Assembly (NCBI GenBank): GCA_903919715.1
Contig: CAIXJC010000012.1
Location: forward strand, 62,001 to 126,000
DNA from: an uncultured bacterium
GTDB taxonomy: Bacteria; Planctomycetota; Phycisphaerae; Phycisphaerales; SM1A02
Reading direction: 5' to 3'
Length of the DNA stretch: 64,000 nt
The position numbers and the translations under genes are program-made. Each line of letters begins with the position of its first letter. Position 1 is the first letter of the stretch. The notes beneath the pieces are model-generated. The model was not told the DNA's origin and made no database searches. It saw only the letters and a list, made by a program, of their open reading frames with translations. Shown piece by piece: positions 36,240 to 44,888 of the stretch.

Positions 36240-37496
36240 TCAGGAATCGCTCAATCTTTTCAGCCTCGCTTGGTAGCGTTTGGCATCATCTGTTCGCCCG
36301 AGTGCATTCGACAATTCAGCCAATGCAAGCAGAGCCGGACCATGATTGGGATCAAGGTATACGAGCCTTGCATATGTTTGGCTTGCGCGGACAAGTTGAT
36401 TTTGAGCCGAGAAAAGTCCCGCGAGCAGCTCGATCAATTCAATATTGGTTGGACTTGCGCTGAGCCCAGCCTCAATCAGTCGTTGTGCGCTGTCAAATTC
36501 GCGGGCAGCGAGCATGGGCTGGACCCGTTGAGCAATCGACAGTGTTGTTGACACAGGCGTCGGCGCAACAGGAGTTGGGCGGGAAATGGCTGATGGGCGC
36601 AGTGTCGCAGCGATTGTCCGCACGATTGGAGGCAAGACGCTTGGCCGGATGACTCGGGGTTGAGGAGTTGCTGGCGCCTCGGCTGGGGCCGTCTTTGCAC
36701 GAGGTCTCCAAGCGAATGCGGCGGGTGGTCCTGCCATTTCGAGCACCATTCCTCTTTCGAGTCCATCCGCATGTCCAAGAAACACGAGTCCGTCTCGAGC
36801 AACCCAGTTCACGATTCGGTCACGCAACAGTACTCGAGCAGCAGCGTCGAGATAAATCATCACGTTTCGGCAGAAGAGGGCGTCGACCGGTTGTGTGAAG
36901 AGCTCAGGCGTCGTGAGCAGGTCTGCTTCGCGAAATTGCACGCAGCTGCGAACTTCAGGCGAAAGAACAACCGAAGAACCTTCTGTACGGATCCACGCTT
37001 CGGCCCAGTCAGGCAGCGCATTTCGCAAACTTCCGCCTGGAATTCGACCCTGGCGGGCCGATGCAATAGCAAGAGGGCTTCGATCAATCGCATGAACGAT
37101 CACTCGATCTTTCGGCCATCCTGCCGAGAGCGCACATGCTGCGATGCACCACGCCTCCACCCCAGTTGCACACCCAAGGCTCGCAGCGATCAGGTTGCTC
37201 GATGAATCTTGCAATCGTCGAGTCAAATGTTCTCGCAGGAAATCGAAGCTGGCTGGATATCGAAAGAACCATGTTTCTGGAACAGCGACTTCACTCGCTA
37301 AACATTGCAATTCATAATCGCTCTGCTCAACTTTCGTTGCGTATTGCGCGACGTCGGAAATCGCTAGTTGGTGCATGCGCCCACGTACTGCACTTGCAAA
37401 TGCTGGTCCATCCAAGAGGGCAGGGGCAAGGCTCGCACGCTCGGTCAATAGACGCGCGATCCAGAGCACATCACGAATTTCGCTTGGCGAACTCAC
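36240..37496 (-). CDS. CheR/WspC-like MCP methyltransferase with TPR tail
   Basis: 418 residues. CheR domain (about 40-255): AdoMet site SLGCATGVEAWCIAA near 100, QFREADLL, and FCRNVMIYLDAAARVLL. After a Pro/Ala/Thr linker, TPR-like helices (about 320-415), with LIEAGLSASPTNIELIELLAG and YLDPNHGPALLALAEL. It methylates MCP glutamates with AdoMet. The TPR tail is the mark of WspC. The start is GTG in GTGA overlapping the stop of the CheW gene at 37493, so the adaptor and CheR are co-translated. Confidence 0.93.
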   Translation of the reverse strand: MSSPSEIRDVLWIARLLTERASLAPALLDGPAFASAVRGRMHQLAISDVAQYATKVEQSDYELQCLASEVAVPETWFFRYPASFDFLREHLTRRLQDSSSNLIAASLGCATGVEAWCIAACALSAGWPKDRVIVHAIDRSPLAIASARQGRIPGGSLRNALPDWAEAWIRTEGSSVVLSPEVRSCVQFREADLLTTPELFTQPVDALFCRNVMIYLDAAARVLLRDRIVNWVARDGLVFLGHADGLERGMVLEMAGPPAAFAWRPRAKTAPAEAPATPQPRVIRPSVLPPIVRTIAATLRPSAISRPTPVAPTPVSTTLSIAQRVQPMLAAREFDSAQRLIEAGLSASPTNIELIELLAGLFSAQNQLVRASQTYARLVYLDPNHGPALLALAELSNALGRTDDAKRYQARLKRLSDS

Positions 37497-37954
37497 GCCG
37501 CGCCTATCGCATCGCGAAAGAGGCCGCGGTTCTCGTCGTCAACAATCTTGGTTGGATCGAGCAAGTAGATATCACCATCAGCGTCTGCAGCAATTTTTGT
37601 GAGTGCGCCTCGTCCCGCTCCAGTAATGCCTGGGTGGGTTCCTGCACCATCGAAGTCGATCGTGAGAAGACTTCCCACGCTGTCGACGAGGATTGCCAAT
37701 CTCATGTTTCCGCCAGCTGCACCAACTTGCAACAGAATCGCACGAGCGTTCATCGTTCTGACGACGGGGTTTCCTGTGCAAATCATCGCAGCATCAAGCA
37801 GAGGCACAAATGCCCCTCGAAGCCGAGCGATTCCGATGATCCAGTCGGGTGTTCCCGAGAGTTTTCGGGCTTCAACAATCGGCAAAACTTCATCGATTGC
37901 ACGAACAGGAATCGCACACCGCTGCTGTCCAAGCCATACTTCAACAACACGCAT
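37493..37954 (-). CDS. CheW/WspB-like adaptor
   Basis: 153 residues, almost only a CheW domain: N-terminal MRVVEVWLGQQRCAIPVRAIDEVL, IARLRGAFVPLLDA and the closing IYLLDPTKIVDDE. This compact form matches WspB, while the second CheW (35645) has an extension like WspD. It starts 12 bases after the MCP gene and is followed by CheR through a GTGA overlap. Two adaptors in one operon imply separate receptor-kinase contacts, as in the Wsp system. Confidence 0.9.
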   Translation of the reverse strand: MRVVEVWLGQQRCAIPVRAIDEVLPIVEARKLSGTPDWIIGIARLRGAFVPLLDAAMICTGNPVVRTMNARAILLQVGAAGGNMRLAILVDSVGSLLTIDFDGAGTHPGITGAGRGALTKIAADADGDIYLLDPTKIVDDENRGLFRDAIGAA

Positions 37955-37966
37955 TTGGAAATTCCA

Positions 37967-40126
37967 TTACGACATTTCGGAAACTCGAAACGTCTCGACG
38001 CCGTTTCGTAATCCCGCGATTGATTCTTGAAGTCCCGCCGCAGCGCGACACGTTTCTTGCGCAGCAGTCACAGTCTCGCGTGCGCCGCTGGTGAGTTGTC
38101 CCATCGCTTCGGATATCTGCTTCGCACCTTCCGTCTGTGCCTTCATCCCTTCGGCGACTTGGGCAAAGTCAGTTGTGCCAGCCTCCACCTGTTCGATGAT
38201 TTGGCCGAGCTGAGCTCCGATGCGTGCGGTTTCAGTCACGCCACGTCGAACTTGTTCGCTATAGCGATCCATTTCCATGACGCCTGCGCTGACCGCACCT
38301 TGCATGTGTCGAACGGTTTGTTCGATATCCAACGTTGCGGCAGCGGTTTGATCCGCCAAGCGGCGAATTTCTCGTGCAACCACAAGGAATCCGACGCCAT
38401 GTTCGCCAGCCTTTTCAGCTTCAATCGCAGCGTTGACCGAAAGGAGATTTGTTTGATCAGCAACTTTTGTGATCGTCGTCACAATCGTATTAATCGAACT
38501 TGCTTTTTCGCTGATCGTTGAAAGGCGTCCAGCGATCGAGTGTGTTCCAGCATCGAGAGACTCCATCGCTGATGTCATGCCTTGGAGCGAGTGGCGACCA
38601 TCGCGTGCAAGATCAGCGGTCGAATTGGCACGCGTTCCGACCTTCTCCATCAACTGGGAAAGGTCTGTAGCGGTCGTCGAAATCTCCTTAATTGCTGCTG
38701 CAATTTGGGTCGTACTTGCTCCCAGTGACTGGGAGGAACCATCTTGTTCGCGTGCCATCGCAGCTAACTCTGTGGCCGTCGAATTGATGTTGACGGTCGC
38801 TTGCTTCACTCCGCGAACAATCGTCTGCAACGATTGCGCCATCGTATTGAGAGCCCGAAGCAGTGATTCTGTTTCGTCTCCACCCTCGACGACCACAATT
38901 TGCGTGGAGAGGTCTCCGGACGCAATTTGATCAGCGACAATATTCGCCCGACGAACGCGGCGCGTGATCTGTATTGAAGGAATCAAGAGCGCGACCGTGA
39001 CGATCGCCAACCCGCCAAATCCTTGTGCGCTTTGCGAATAGATTTGAGACCAAATTGGAGCAAGCATCGCCTCTTCGGACTGCCGAAGAATTAATGTCCA
39101 ACCACCAGTCGCGATTGGCACACTTGTATAGACGCAGCGTGTCTTCAAGACGGGATCTTCCGCATACTGCATTGCTGCGGATTTCGACTCTCGCATTTTG
39201 TCGAAGAGTGCTTCGTACGGGCTGCTCTCGACGGTATGAGTTCGGAGAATTCCGTTGGTGTCTGACTCGTCGGAACGAATTTCATCCGTCGTTACGGCAA
39301 TAAATGCTGGGGATTTTTCAAACCCAGGCGTGTCTCGGCCGGACGAGATCAGAAAACCGTCCACGTCTATTTTTTTACACACGCTGCGCAAGTGTTGGTC
39401 AATGCTTTTCAGCGACCGATCAGCACCGCCGATTCCAACGAATTTGCCATCAATAATAATCGGGCATGTTTGCTCGATCATCATCTGCCCTTCGTACACA
39501 TACGGTTCGGTGATTCGCGCCTCGCGCGATCCACTTCGTTCGAATTCCTTGCGGATACCTCCAAACCACAGGCTGGCGTCTTGATCGATACACGGCTTGA
39601 CAATGATCGCATCGCCGTTTTTCCAGTCCTTCCACGCACAGGGGCAGAATCGACCAGCCGCATTGAACGCCCCTGGGATGACGGGCGCCGCTTTTGCCGA
39701 AAGAGTGGCAGCCGAGTCGTAATCGACATGGGCCAAAGTCGCAGTCGGTTCATAATCCACATAAGCCGTAATCACTCCAGAAGTCGAACCCAAGAGCGCG
39801 TTCAATAGAGAAACCGTTTCGGTAAATTTTCCGTACATCCCGTTTTCTTGCGCGCGCGCAAGGAATGTCGCCAATCCCAGAGTCGATTCGTTATCGCCAT
39901 CCAACTCAACCCCGATTTCTGCAGCCGTAACGCGCATTAACTCCTCTTGGCCCTCCCGAAAGTCGCTCAGACTGTGCCGATTTCCAAGACCGACGAGCAA
40001 AAGCAATATGATCGCAGACGGCAGTACCCCTAATAAGAGGAATCTTGCGAGTATGGATCGTCGAAATTGGATATGGGACCCGACGTGGCTTCCCCCAAGT
40101 GATTCTTGTTTCGTATTTGCTCGCAT
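37967..40126 (-). CDS. Methyl-accepting chemotaxis protein, WspA-like
   Basis: 719 residues. First membrane helix about 28-48, a large periplasmic sensor (about 50-365, PAS-like dCache type with PYVYEGQMMIEQTCP and GWTLILRQS), a second membrane helix about 375-392, HAMP (about 393-445), then a methyl-accepting coiled coil whose tip reads VADQTNLLSVNAAIEAEKAGEHG. The tip differs from the usual ALNAAIEAARAGE only slightly. There is no C-terminal pentapeptide for CheR docking; it ends FRVSEMS. The periplasmic domain is the input; its ligand is unknown. First gene of the seven-gene operon; the upstream 145 bases likely hold the promoter. Confidence 0.95.
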   Translation of the reverse strand: MRANTKQESLGGSHVGSHIQFRRSILARFLLLGVLPSAIILLLLVGLGNRHSLSDFREGQEELMRVTAAEIGVELDGDNESTLGLATFLARAQENGMYGKFTETVSLLNALLGSTSGVITAYVDYEPTATLAHVDYDSAATLSAKAAPVIPGAFNAAGRFCPCAWKDWKNGDAIIVKPCIDQDASLWFGGIRKEFERSGSREARITEPYVYEGQMMIEQTCPIIIDGKFVGIGGADRSLKSIDQHLRSVCKKIDVDGFLISSGRDTPGFEKSPAFIAVTTDEIRSDESDTNGILRTHTVESSPYEALFDKMRESKSAAMQYAEDPVLKTRCVYTSVPIATGGWTLILRQSEEAMLAPIWSQIYSQSAQGFGGLAIVTVALLIPSIQITRRVRRANIVADQIASGDLSTQIVVVEGGDETESLLRALNTMAQSLQTIVRGVKQATVNINSTATELAAMAREQDGSSQSLGASTTQIAAAIKEISTTATDLSQLMEKVGTRANSTADLARDGRHSLQGMTSAMESLDAGTHSIAGRLSTISEKASSINTIVTTITKVADQTNLLSVNAAIEAEKAGEHGVGFLVVAREIRRLADQTAAATLDIEQTVRHMQGAVSAGVMEMDRYSEQVRRGVTETARIGAQLGQIIEQVEAGTTDFAQVAEGMKAQTEGAKQISEAMGQLTSGARETVTAAQETCRAAAGLQESIAGLRNGVETFRVSEMS

Positions 40127-40271
40127 CTAATTTACCTTCGTTGTATACTACTTAAGTAAGAGTACGGAATGTCCGTCACTCGTTTCTCAAGGTTTGCGCC
40201 TGCGCTTCGATGTCCTACGCTTCATTTCGTATCGGTATTCGCTGAGCTTGCGCTTGAAGGAAGGTATTGTT
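40127..40271. promoter_or_regulatory. Divergent control region between the MCP operon and the RRM gene
   Basis: 145 bases between two divergent starts. It contains a perfect 10-base palindrome TACTTAAGTA at 40149-40158, a GTATAC palindrome at 40143-40148, and TATACT at 40144-40149, one mismatch from a -10 box for the plus-strand RRM gene; a good -35 was not found. AAGGAAGG lies 7 bases before the RRM start. Position, not motif strength, is the main support. Confidence 0.3.
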
Positions 40272-40682
40272 ATGAAGCTGTATGTAGGAAATCTCCCGTT
40301 TAAGGCTACGCAGGAATCTTTGGCTGAGTTTTTTGGTCAGTTTGGCGCTGTCGCTGAAGTTTTTATCGCAACTGATCGTGAAACCGGTCGTTCGCGTGGA
40401 TTCGCATTCGTCACGATGGCGGACGATGAATCTGCAAAGAAGGCAATCGAAGAATCAAATGGCAAGCCATTTGATGGTCGCAACCTCACTGTGAACGAAG
40501 CTCGTCCACCTGCCACTGGCGGCGGCGGCGGCGGTCGTGGTGGATTTGGTGGCGGCGGTGGTGGTGGCGGCGGCCGTAGTGGCGGCGGCTACGGTGGTGG
40601 CGGCGGCGGTCGCAGTGGCGGCGGCGGCGGCTACGGCGGTGGCGGCGGCGGTGGCGGTGGCGGCGGACGCGACCGTTATTGA
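40272..40682 (+). CDS. Glycine-rich RNA-binding protein (RRM)
   Basis: 136 residues from the ATG at 40272, preceded by AAGGAAGG at good spacing; an open TTG start 78 bases earlier is not favoured. One RRM (about 1-80) with RNP2 LYVGNL and RNP1 RSRGFAFV. The rest is a Gly/Arg/Tyr/Ser tail of about 50 residues ([13 protein letters not shown]) ending GRDRY. This architecture is that of bacterial and plant cold-induced GRP proteins, which bind RNA and act as chaperones in cold stress. The DNA encoding the tail is a long GGC/GGT tract. A strong terminator follows. Confidence 0.93.
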   Translation: MKLYVGNLPFKATQESLAEFFGQFGAVAEVFIATDRETGRSRGFAFVTMADDESAKKAIEESNGKPFDGRNLTVNEARPPATGGGGGGRGGFGGGGGGGGGRSGGGYGGGGGGRSGGGGGYGGGGGGGGGGGRDRY

Positions 40683-40704
40683 TTTGGTTTGATTTGTATT
40701 TTTC

Positions 40705-40736
40705 AGCCGGTCTTCCGATTCGTCGGGAGACCGGCT
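40705..40736 (+). terminator. Rho-independent terminator of the RRM gene
   Basis: Stem AGCCGGTCT/AGACCGGCT, continued by CCGA/TCGG around a four-base loop with one bulge on each side, followed by GTCTTTTT. It lies 22 bases after the RRM stop. Confidence 0.88.
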
Positions 40737-40850
40737 GTCTTTTTGCTCATACTGATTTGGTTGAGTCGTTACAAAATTCGATTGCGAGCAATCAAAGATT
40801 TTTGACCGAGTGACGATGAATGAATGTTGACCGCGAACTTCAACGCGCCA

Positions 40851-42752
40851 TCAGCGCTGGTTTGATGATCGAGGATTTCGAGGCGTTCGATTCTTCTGGC
40901 CGTTCGAGCCAGAACCGTTTGCTCCACCATCATCTCCGCCGATCAAGTCGCGTGTTCGATCGCTTGGCTTCATCGAACCAGTCTGGGTTGCTCCAGCTTT
41001 TCGCTGGCCTGGAGGCAGGAATCGCTGACGATTCGCCAAAGCGACTTCAGGCGAAACCTTCACTAATTTCAGCGAAATATCCTGTGCTTTGCTGATGTCG
41101 TCTTTCGTCAGTTTGGCGCGGAGTTGATTTCGTTCATTCGCCGCAGCGTTGTTTCCAGCGCTCGCCGCAATGTTGAACCACGCATAAGAGAGTGTCAGAT
41201 CAAACGGGACTCCAGCGCCACGTCGATGTAACTGCGCTAAAAAATATTGCGCCCAGTCCAACCCTTGCTCGGCAGCCTCTAAGTAATACGCCGCTGCGAT
41301 TCCCTCATTCTGCGGGACACCATCGCCACGTTCAAAGAGAATGCCCAATTGGAATTTTGCGTGAGGCACGCCGTTCTCGGCGGCGATTTGATACCAGTGT
41401 GCAGCTTCAAGATCGCTTTCCGGAACGCCGTTGCCATTGTCGTAACGCAAGCCAAGTGCATAGCACGCATCTGGATATTTCTGATTCGCAGCGAGCAAGT
41501 ACAAGCGGCTCGCTTCAGAGTTATCGCTTGGGATTCCTGTTCCGAATTCGTAGAGTCGTCCCAATTCATATTGCGCAGCAGCAAGTCCAGAAAGTGAAGC
41601 TTTATCAAACCACGCAGCAGCTTCTCGAGCGTTTGTCGGAATTCCTTCGCCACTCAGAAGGATGCGTCCGAGCATCAGTTGAGCATCCGGGTCACCGTGT
41701 TCTGCTGCATTGAGAAAACATCGTGCGGCAGCTTGCCCATCTTTGGCTACTCCGTCACCACTACTGTGCAACATTCCAAGCGAAATATTTGCAGCAGCAG
41801 ATCCTTGAGCTGCAGCGAGCGCATACCAGCGAGCAGCTTGGGTGGTGTTTCGAGCAATCCCGTCGCCATGTTCATACATGCGTGCTAATTGCAATTGAGC
41901 TGATGCAGATCCAAGTTCGCCAGCTCTTTCAAACCATTTAACCGCCTCGACTGGATCGGCGGCGACTCCGACACCGTCACGCAGAGTGACAGCCAGAGTC
42001 ACTTGAGCGTCAATTAACCCTTGTTCGGCTGCGAGTCGGAACCATTCCAATGACTCTTCTGGGGCGGCATTAACACCAATTCCTTGCTGCAGGCGTGCCG
42101 CGAACTGGTACTCGGAAATGGCATCGCCTTTTTCTGCCGCAGAGCGAAACCACTCGGTCGCAGTGGCTTGGTCTGTGGGAATTTCATCACCTTGAGAATA
42201 AATAAATCCAAGCCACCTTCCCGCTTGGGGATGGTTTGCCTTTGCCGCACTCTCAAGCCATGGAATCGATCCTTGAGGGTCTTTGGGGACACCGAGACCA
42301 TCCGCCATTCGAATGCCGATTTCCATTGCAGCATCGAAATTTCCAGCTTTCGCAGAGACGAGATACCAACGGGCTGCCTCGATAGGGTCCATGACAACCC
42401 CTTCGCCACGGTCGGTCAGCTGAGCGAGCCGAAAAGCTGAGGCAGAATCACCCAGTTCTGCCGAAACTTTAAGCCATTTCGCAATTGTCGCGGGATCCCG
42501 AGCGGTGCCCTTTTTGCCTGTCTCAAAGATCGTGACGAGCTCGAGCGCAGCTTCTTGATTTCCGCCTTTGGCCGCAATTTCGTATTGGCGAATGGCTTCG
42601 ACCATGTCCATTGGGACGCCATCGCCTTTTTCATAGCGCTTTGCTTGAGCGAGAGATTCAGCAGGGGTGGCTTGGGGGCGCTCGGAGCAGGAGACGACCA
42701 GAAGAGCCACCACTGTGGTCACCCAAGTCATCGATGTCAACGGTGCACGCAT
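40851..42752 (-). CDS. Sel1-repeat lipoprotein
   Basis: 633 residues. Lipoprotein signal with lipobox VVSC (Cys at about residue 22). It then has about 14 Sel1-like repeats of 36 residues, each close to A-x-x-x-L-G-x-x-Y-x-x-G-x-G-V-x-x-D-x-x-x-A-x-x-W-x-x-x-A-A (clear examples in EFGTGIPSDNSEA and DNGNGVPESDLEA). The last ~90 residues are a Ser/Asn/Gly/Arg-rich polar tail. Sel1 arrays form a TPR-like solenoid for protein binding; in envelopes they act as scaffolds. It stands alone; the gene faces the RRM gene across the terminator. Confidence 0.92.
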   Translation of the reverse strand: MRAPLTSMTWVTTVVALLVVSCSERPQATPAESLAQAKRYEKGDGVPMDMVEAIRQYEIAAKGGNQEAALELVTIFETGKKGTARDPATIAKWLKVSAELGDSASAFRLAQLTDRGEGVVMDPIEAARWYLVSAKAGNFDAAMEIGIRMADGLGVPKDPQGSIPWLESAAKANHPQAGRWLGFIYSQGDEIPTDQATATEWFRSAAEKGDAISEYQFAARLQQGIGVNAAPEESLEWFRLAAEQGLIDAQVTLAVTLRDGVGVAADPVEAVKWFERAGELGSASAQLQLARMYEHGDGIARNTTQAARWYALAAAQGSAAANISLGMLHSSGDGVAKDGQAAARCFLNAAEHGDPDAQLMLGRILLSGEGIPTNAREAAAWFDKASLSGLAAAQYELGRLYEFGTGIPSDNSEASRLYLLAANQKYPDACYALGLRYDNGNGVPESDLEAAHWYQIAAENGVPHAKFQLGILFERGDGVPQNEGIAAAYYLEAAEQGLDWAQYFLAQLHRRGAGVPFDLTLSYAWFNIAASAGNNAAANERNQLRAKLTKDDISKAQDISLKLVKVSPEVALANRQRFLPPGQRKAGATQTGSMKPSDRTRDLIGGDDGGANGSGSNGQKNRTPRNPRSSNQR

Positions 42753-42793
42753 TCCAAGAGTCTAGCGACTCTTGCTGCTATGCCCCCATGGAA

Positions 42794-44737
42794 TTAGATG
42801 TCAACCTGAATACCGAGTTCGACCATCCGACCTGGAGGAATCGAGAAATAAAGAGGGTTGTTCGAGCTAATTTGGGCGAGAGTGCAGAAGATGCGTTTTT
42901 GGTACCCCGGCATGTCAGATCGTCCACGGGGAGTGATGATCGTTCGGCCAAGATAGTACGTTGTTGTTCCTTCGCTCGTCTCCAATCCTTGCTCTCCTGC
43001 AATCCGAAGCAGTCGAGGCACGTCAGCAGATTGGAGGAAGCCGTGTCGAGCGGTCACGGTCCAGAAGTTGTCACCAATATCTTTCACCGTCACTTGATCT
43101 TTGGGATCAACCATGGGGATTGATGTTGACTGGACAGACATCACGACGACTTGTTCATGAAGTGCTTTGTTGTGCTTGATGTGGTGGAGCAATGTTGGCG
43201 GAACGCCTGATGATTGAGGAGTCAGAAAAACGGCAGTTCCTAGAACTCTTGGTATCGGATGCGTTTGAAGATTGTTCAATAAGTGCGCAAAATCAAGCGT
43301 TTGTTTTGAATAGCGCTCGATCATAATTTTTCGGCCGCGAATCCATGTCAACATCAAGAAAAATATGGTTGCTGCCATAACCAAAGTCAGCCAGCCGCCA
43401 GATGGAATCTTGAAGAGGTTCGTGACGACAAACAGAAGGTCGAGCGTTAAGAAAATTCCGAAGAACAATCCGCAGCGAATCAAGCCCCATCCGCGGTGGC
43501 GATACATCAAAACGCCGAATAAGAAACAGACAATCGCCATTCCGCCAGCGATCGAAAGTCCGTACGCATCTGCGAGCCGCGCTGACGAGCGAAACGTAAT
43601 GACGATGATGCAGACAAGGACGATGGCCATTCCGTTGATGGATGGAACATAGACCTGTGAACTGTGATCGGAAGTATGCACGACGCGAAGCCGCGGAAGA
43701 AGTCCCATCAGAATTGCAGAGTATGTCAGAGAGAACATGCCAGTGATGATTGCCTGGCTAGCGATGATGGCTGCTGCAGTCGCAAGTATCACCATTGGAA
43801 AGAGTGCCCAAGTCGGGACGAGGCCATAAAACGGATTGTTCAGCGCAGAGTGGTCACGCATCAAGAGAGCGCCCTGGCCAAGATAATTCAGCAGCAAACC
43901 TGGCATGGCGATGCCATACCAACCCCAAACGATCGGCTTGCGACCGAAGTGGCCGAGATCGGCGTACAGCGCTTCTCCACCGCTGATACAGAGCATCGCA
44001 GCACCCATGACTGTGACGGCGGACCAAAATGAGCCGCAAAAAACATCGATGATGTGTATGGGATTCAGCGCTTGAAAGACTTCTGGGCTTTGAATGATGC
44101 TCAGTACGCCGAGGAGCCCGATCACTGAGAACCATGCCAGCATGACGGGACCGAAGAGGCGCCCGATGAATGAAGTTCCTTTGCGTTGTATGACAAAGAG
44201 TGCATAGAGAACGACCAGGGAACAAACCACGACAACACCTTCAGTAAAAAATGATTCGGATCTTGTTCCAACTGGCGTGAGTTGTTGAAGTCCTTCAAGA
44301 GCCGAGAGCACGGAGATCGCAGGAGTGATTAAGCCATCGGCATACAACAGTGCCGCCCCAGCGATTCCTAGGCAAAGCAGCGCTGGCGGCAATTTGAAAA
44401 CGCTGCCTTCTTTTGCCGTCGGCAGAAGCGAAAGAAGCGCGAAAATGCCGCCTTCTCCGCGATTATCCGCACGAAGAATGAAGAATGCGTACTTGATTCC
44501 GATGATGACGACGAGTGTCCAAAAAAAGACACTGATGAGGCCGAACACAACATCGGTGGTCACTACAGCTGATTCTGGTTTGAGAAATCCAGCCCGAAAT
44601 GCGTAGAGTGGACTCGTTCCGATATCGCCAAAGACAATGCCAAGCGCTGCAAGCGTTAAGCCTGCCATCGCGGGATTTTTGGAAGGCTCGGACTTCACAT
44701 CCGAGCCGTGGAGATCTTGAGAAGCGGGAGTAGTCAT
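42794..44737 (-). CDS. kup: KUP-type potassium transporter
   Basis: About 647 residues from the ATG at 44737; the frame stays open nine codons upstream to a TTG. Proton-coupled potassium uptake, with 12 membrane helices in the first ~460 residues and a cytoplasmic C-terminal domain. Family marks are GIVFGDIGTSPLYAF at the N-terminus, ADNRGEGGIFALLSLL, YADGLITPAISVLSALEG, GGEALYADLGHFG and LNYLGQGALL. The C-terminal part has the conserved VFLTPQSSGVPP and ends FYLGRTII... with SIPPGRMVELG. Stands alone. Confidence 0.94.
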   Translation of the reverse strand: MTTPASQDLHGSDVKSEPSKNPAMAGLTLAALGIVFGDIGTSPLYAFRAGFLKPESAVVTTDVVFGLISVFFWTLVVIIGIKYAFFILRADNRGEGGIFALLSLLPTAKEGSVFKLPPALLCLGIAGAALLYADGLITPAISVLSALEGLQQLTPVGTRSESFFTEGVVVVCSLVVLYALFVIQRKGTSFIGRLFGPVMLAWFSVIGLLGVLSIIQSPEVFQALNPIHIIDVFCGSFWSAVTVMGAAMLCISGGEALYADLGHFGRKPIVWGWYGIAMPGLLLNYLGQGALLMRDHSALNNPFYGLVPTWALFPMVILATAAAIIASQAIITGMFSLTYSAILMGLLPRLRVVHTSDHSSQVYVPSINGMAIVLVCIIVITFRSSARLADAYGLSIAGGMAIVCFLFGVLMYRHRGWGLIRCGLFFGIFLTLDLLFVVTNLFKIPSGGWLTLVMAATIFFLMLTWIRGRKIMIERYSKQTLDFAHLLNNLQTHPIPRVLGTAVFLTPQSSGVPPTLLHHIKHNKALHEQVVVMSVQSTSIPMVDPKDQVTVKDIGDNFWTVTARHGFLQSADVPRLLRIAGEQGLETSEGTTTYYLGRTIITPRGRSDMPGYQKRIFCTLAQISSNNPLYFSIPPGRMVELGIQVDI

Positions 44738-44888
44738 GGCGCGTCGGGCATAGTCGGCGACCAAAGCGACGGTCGCTGTGGCGGATTGAATCGCAGAGTG
44801 TAGGAGGGATTGGAAGTTCGATCAGTACTGAGCCCCAAATGTCAAATTCGCACAGTCTGGGCGTGAATTTGATGGGATACTCCCGTTC

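Noticed and set aside
31071-40126. Flagellar chemotaxis operon
   Set aside because: No CheY, CheD, CheZ or flagellar gene is present. CheA carries a receiver, there are two CheW and CheR has TPRs, which fits the Wsp type.
40519-40680. GGC/GGT-rich tract as a possible repeat array
   Set aside because: It is in frame in the RRM gene and encodes the normal Gly-rich tail; no spacers of constant size, so not CRISPR.
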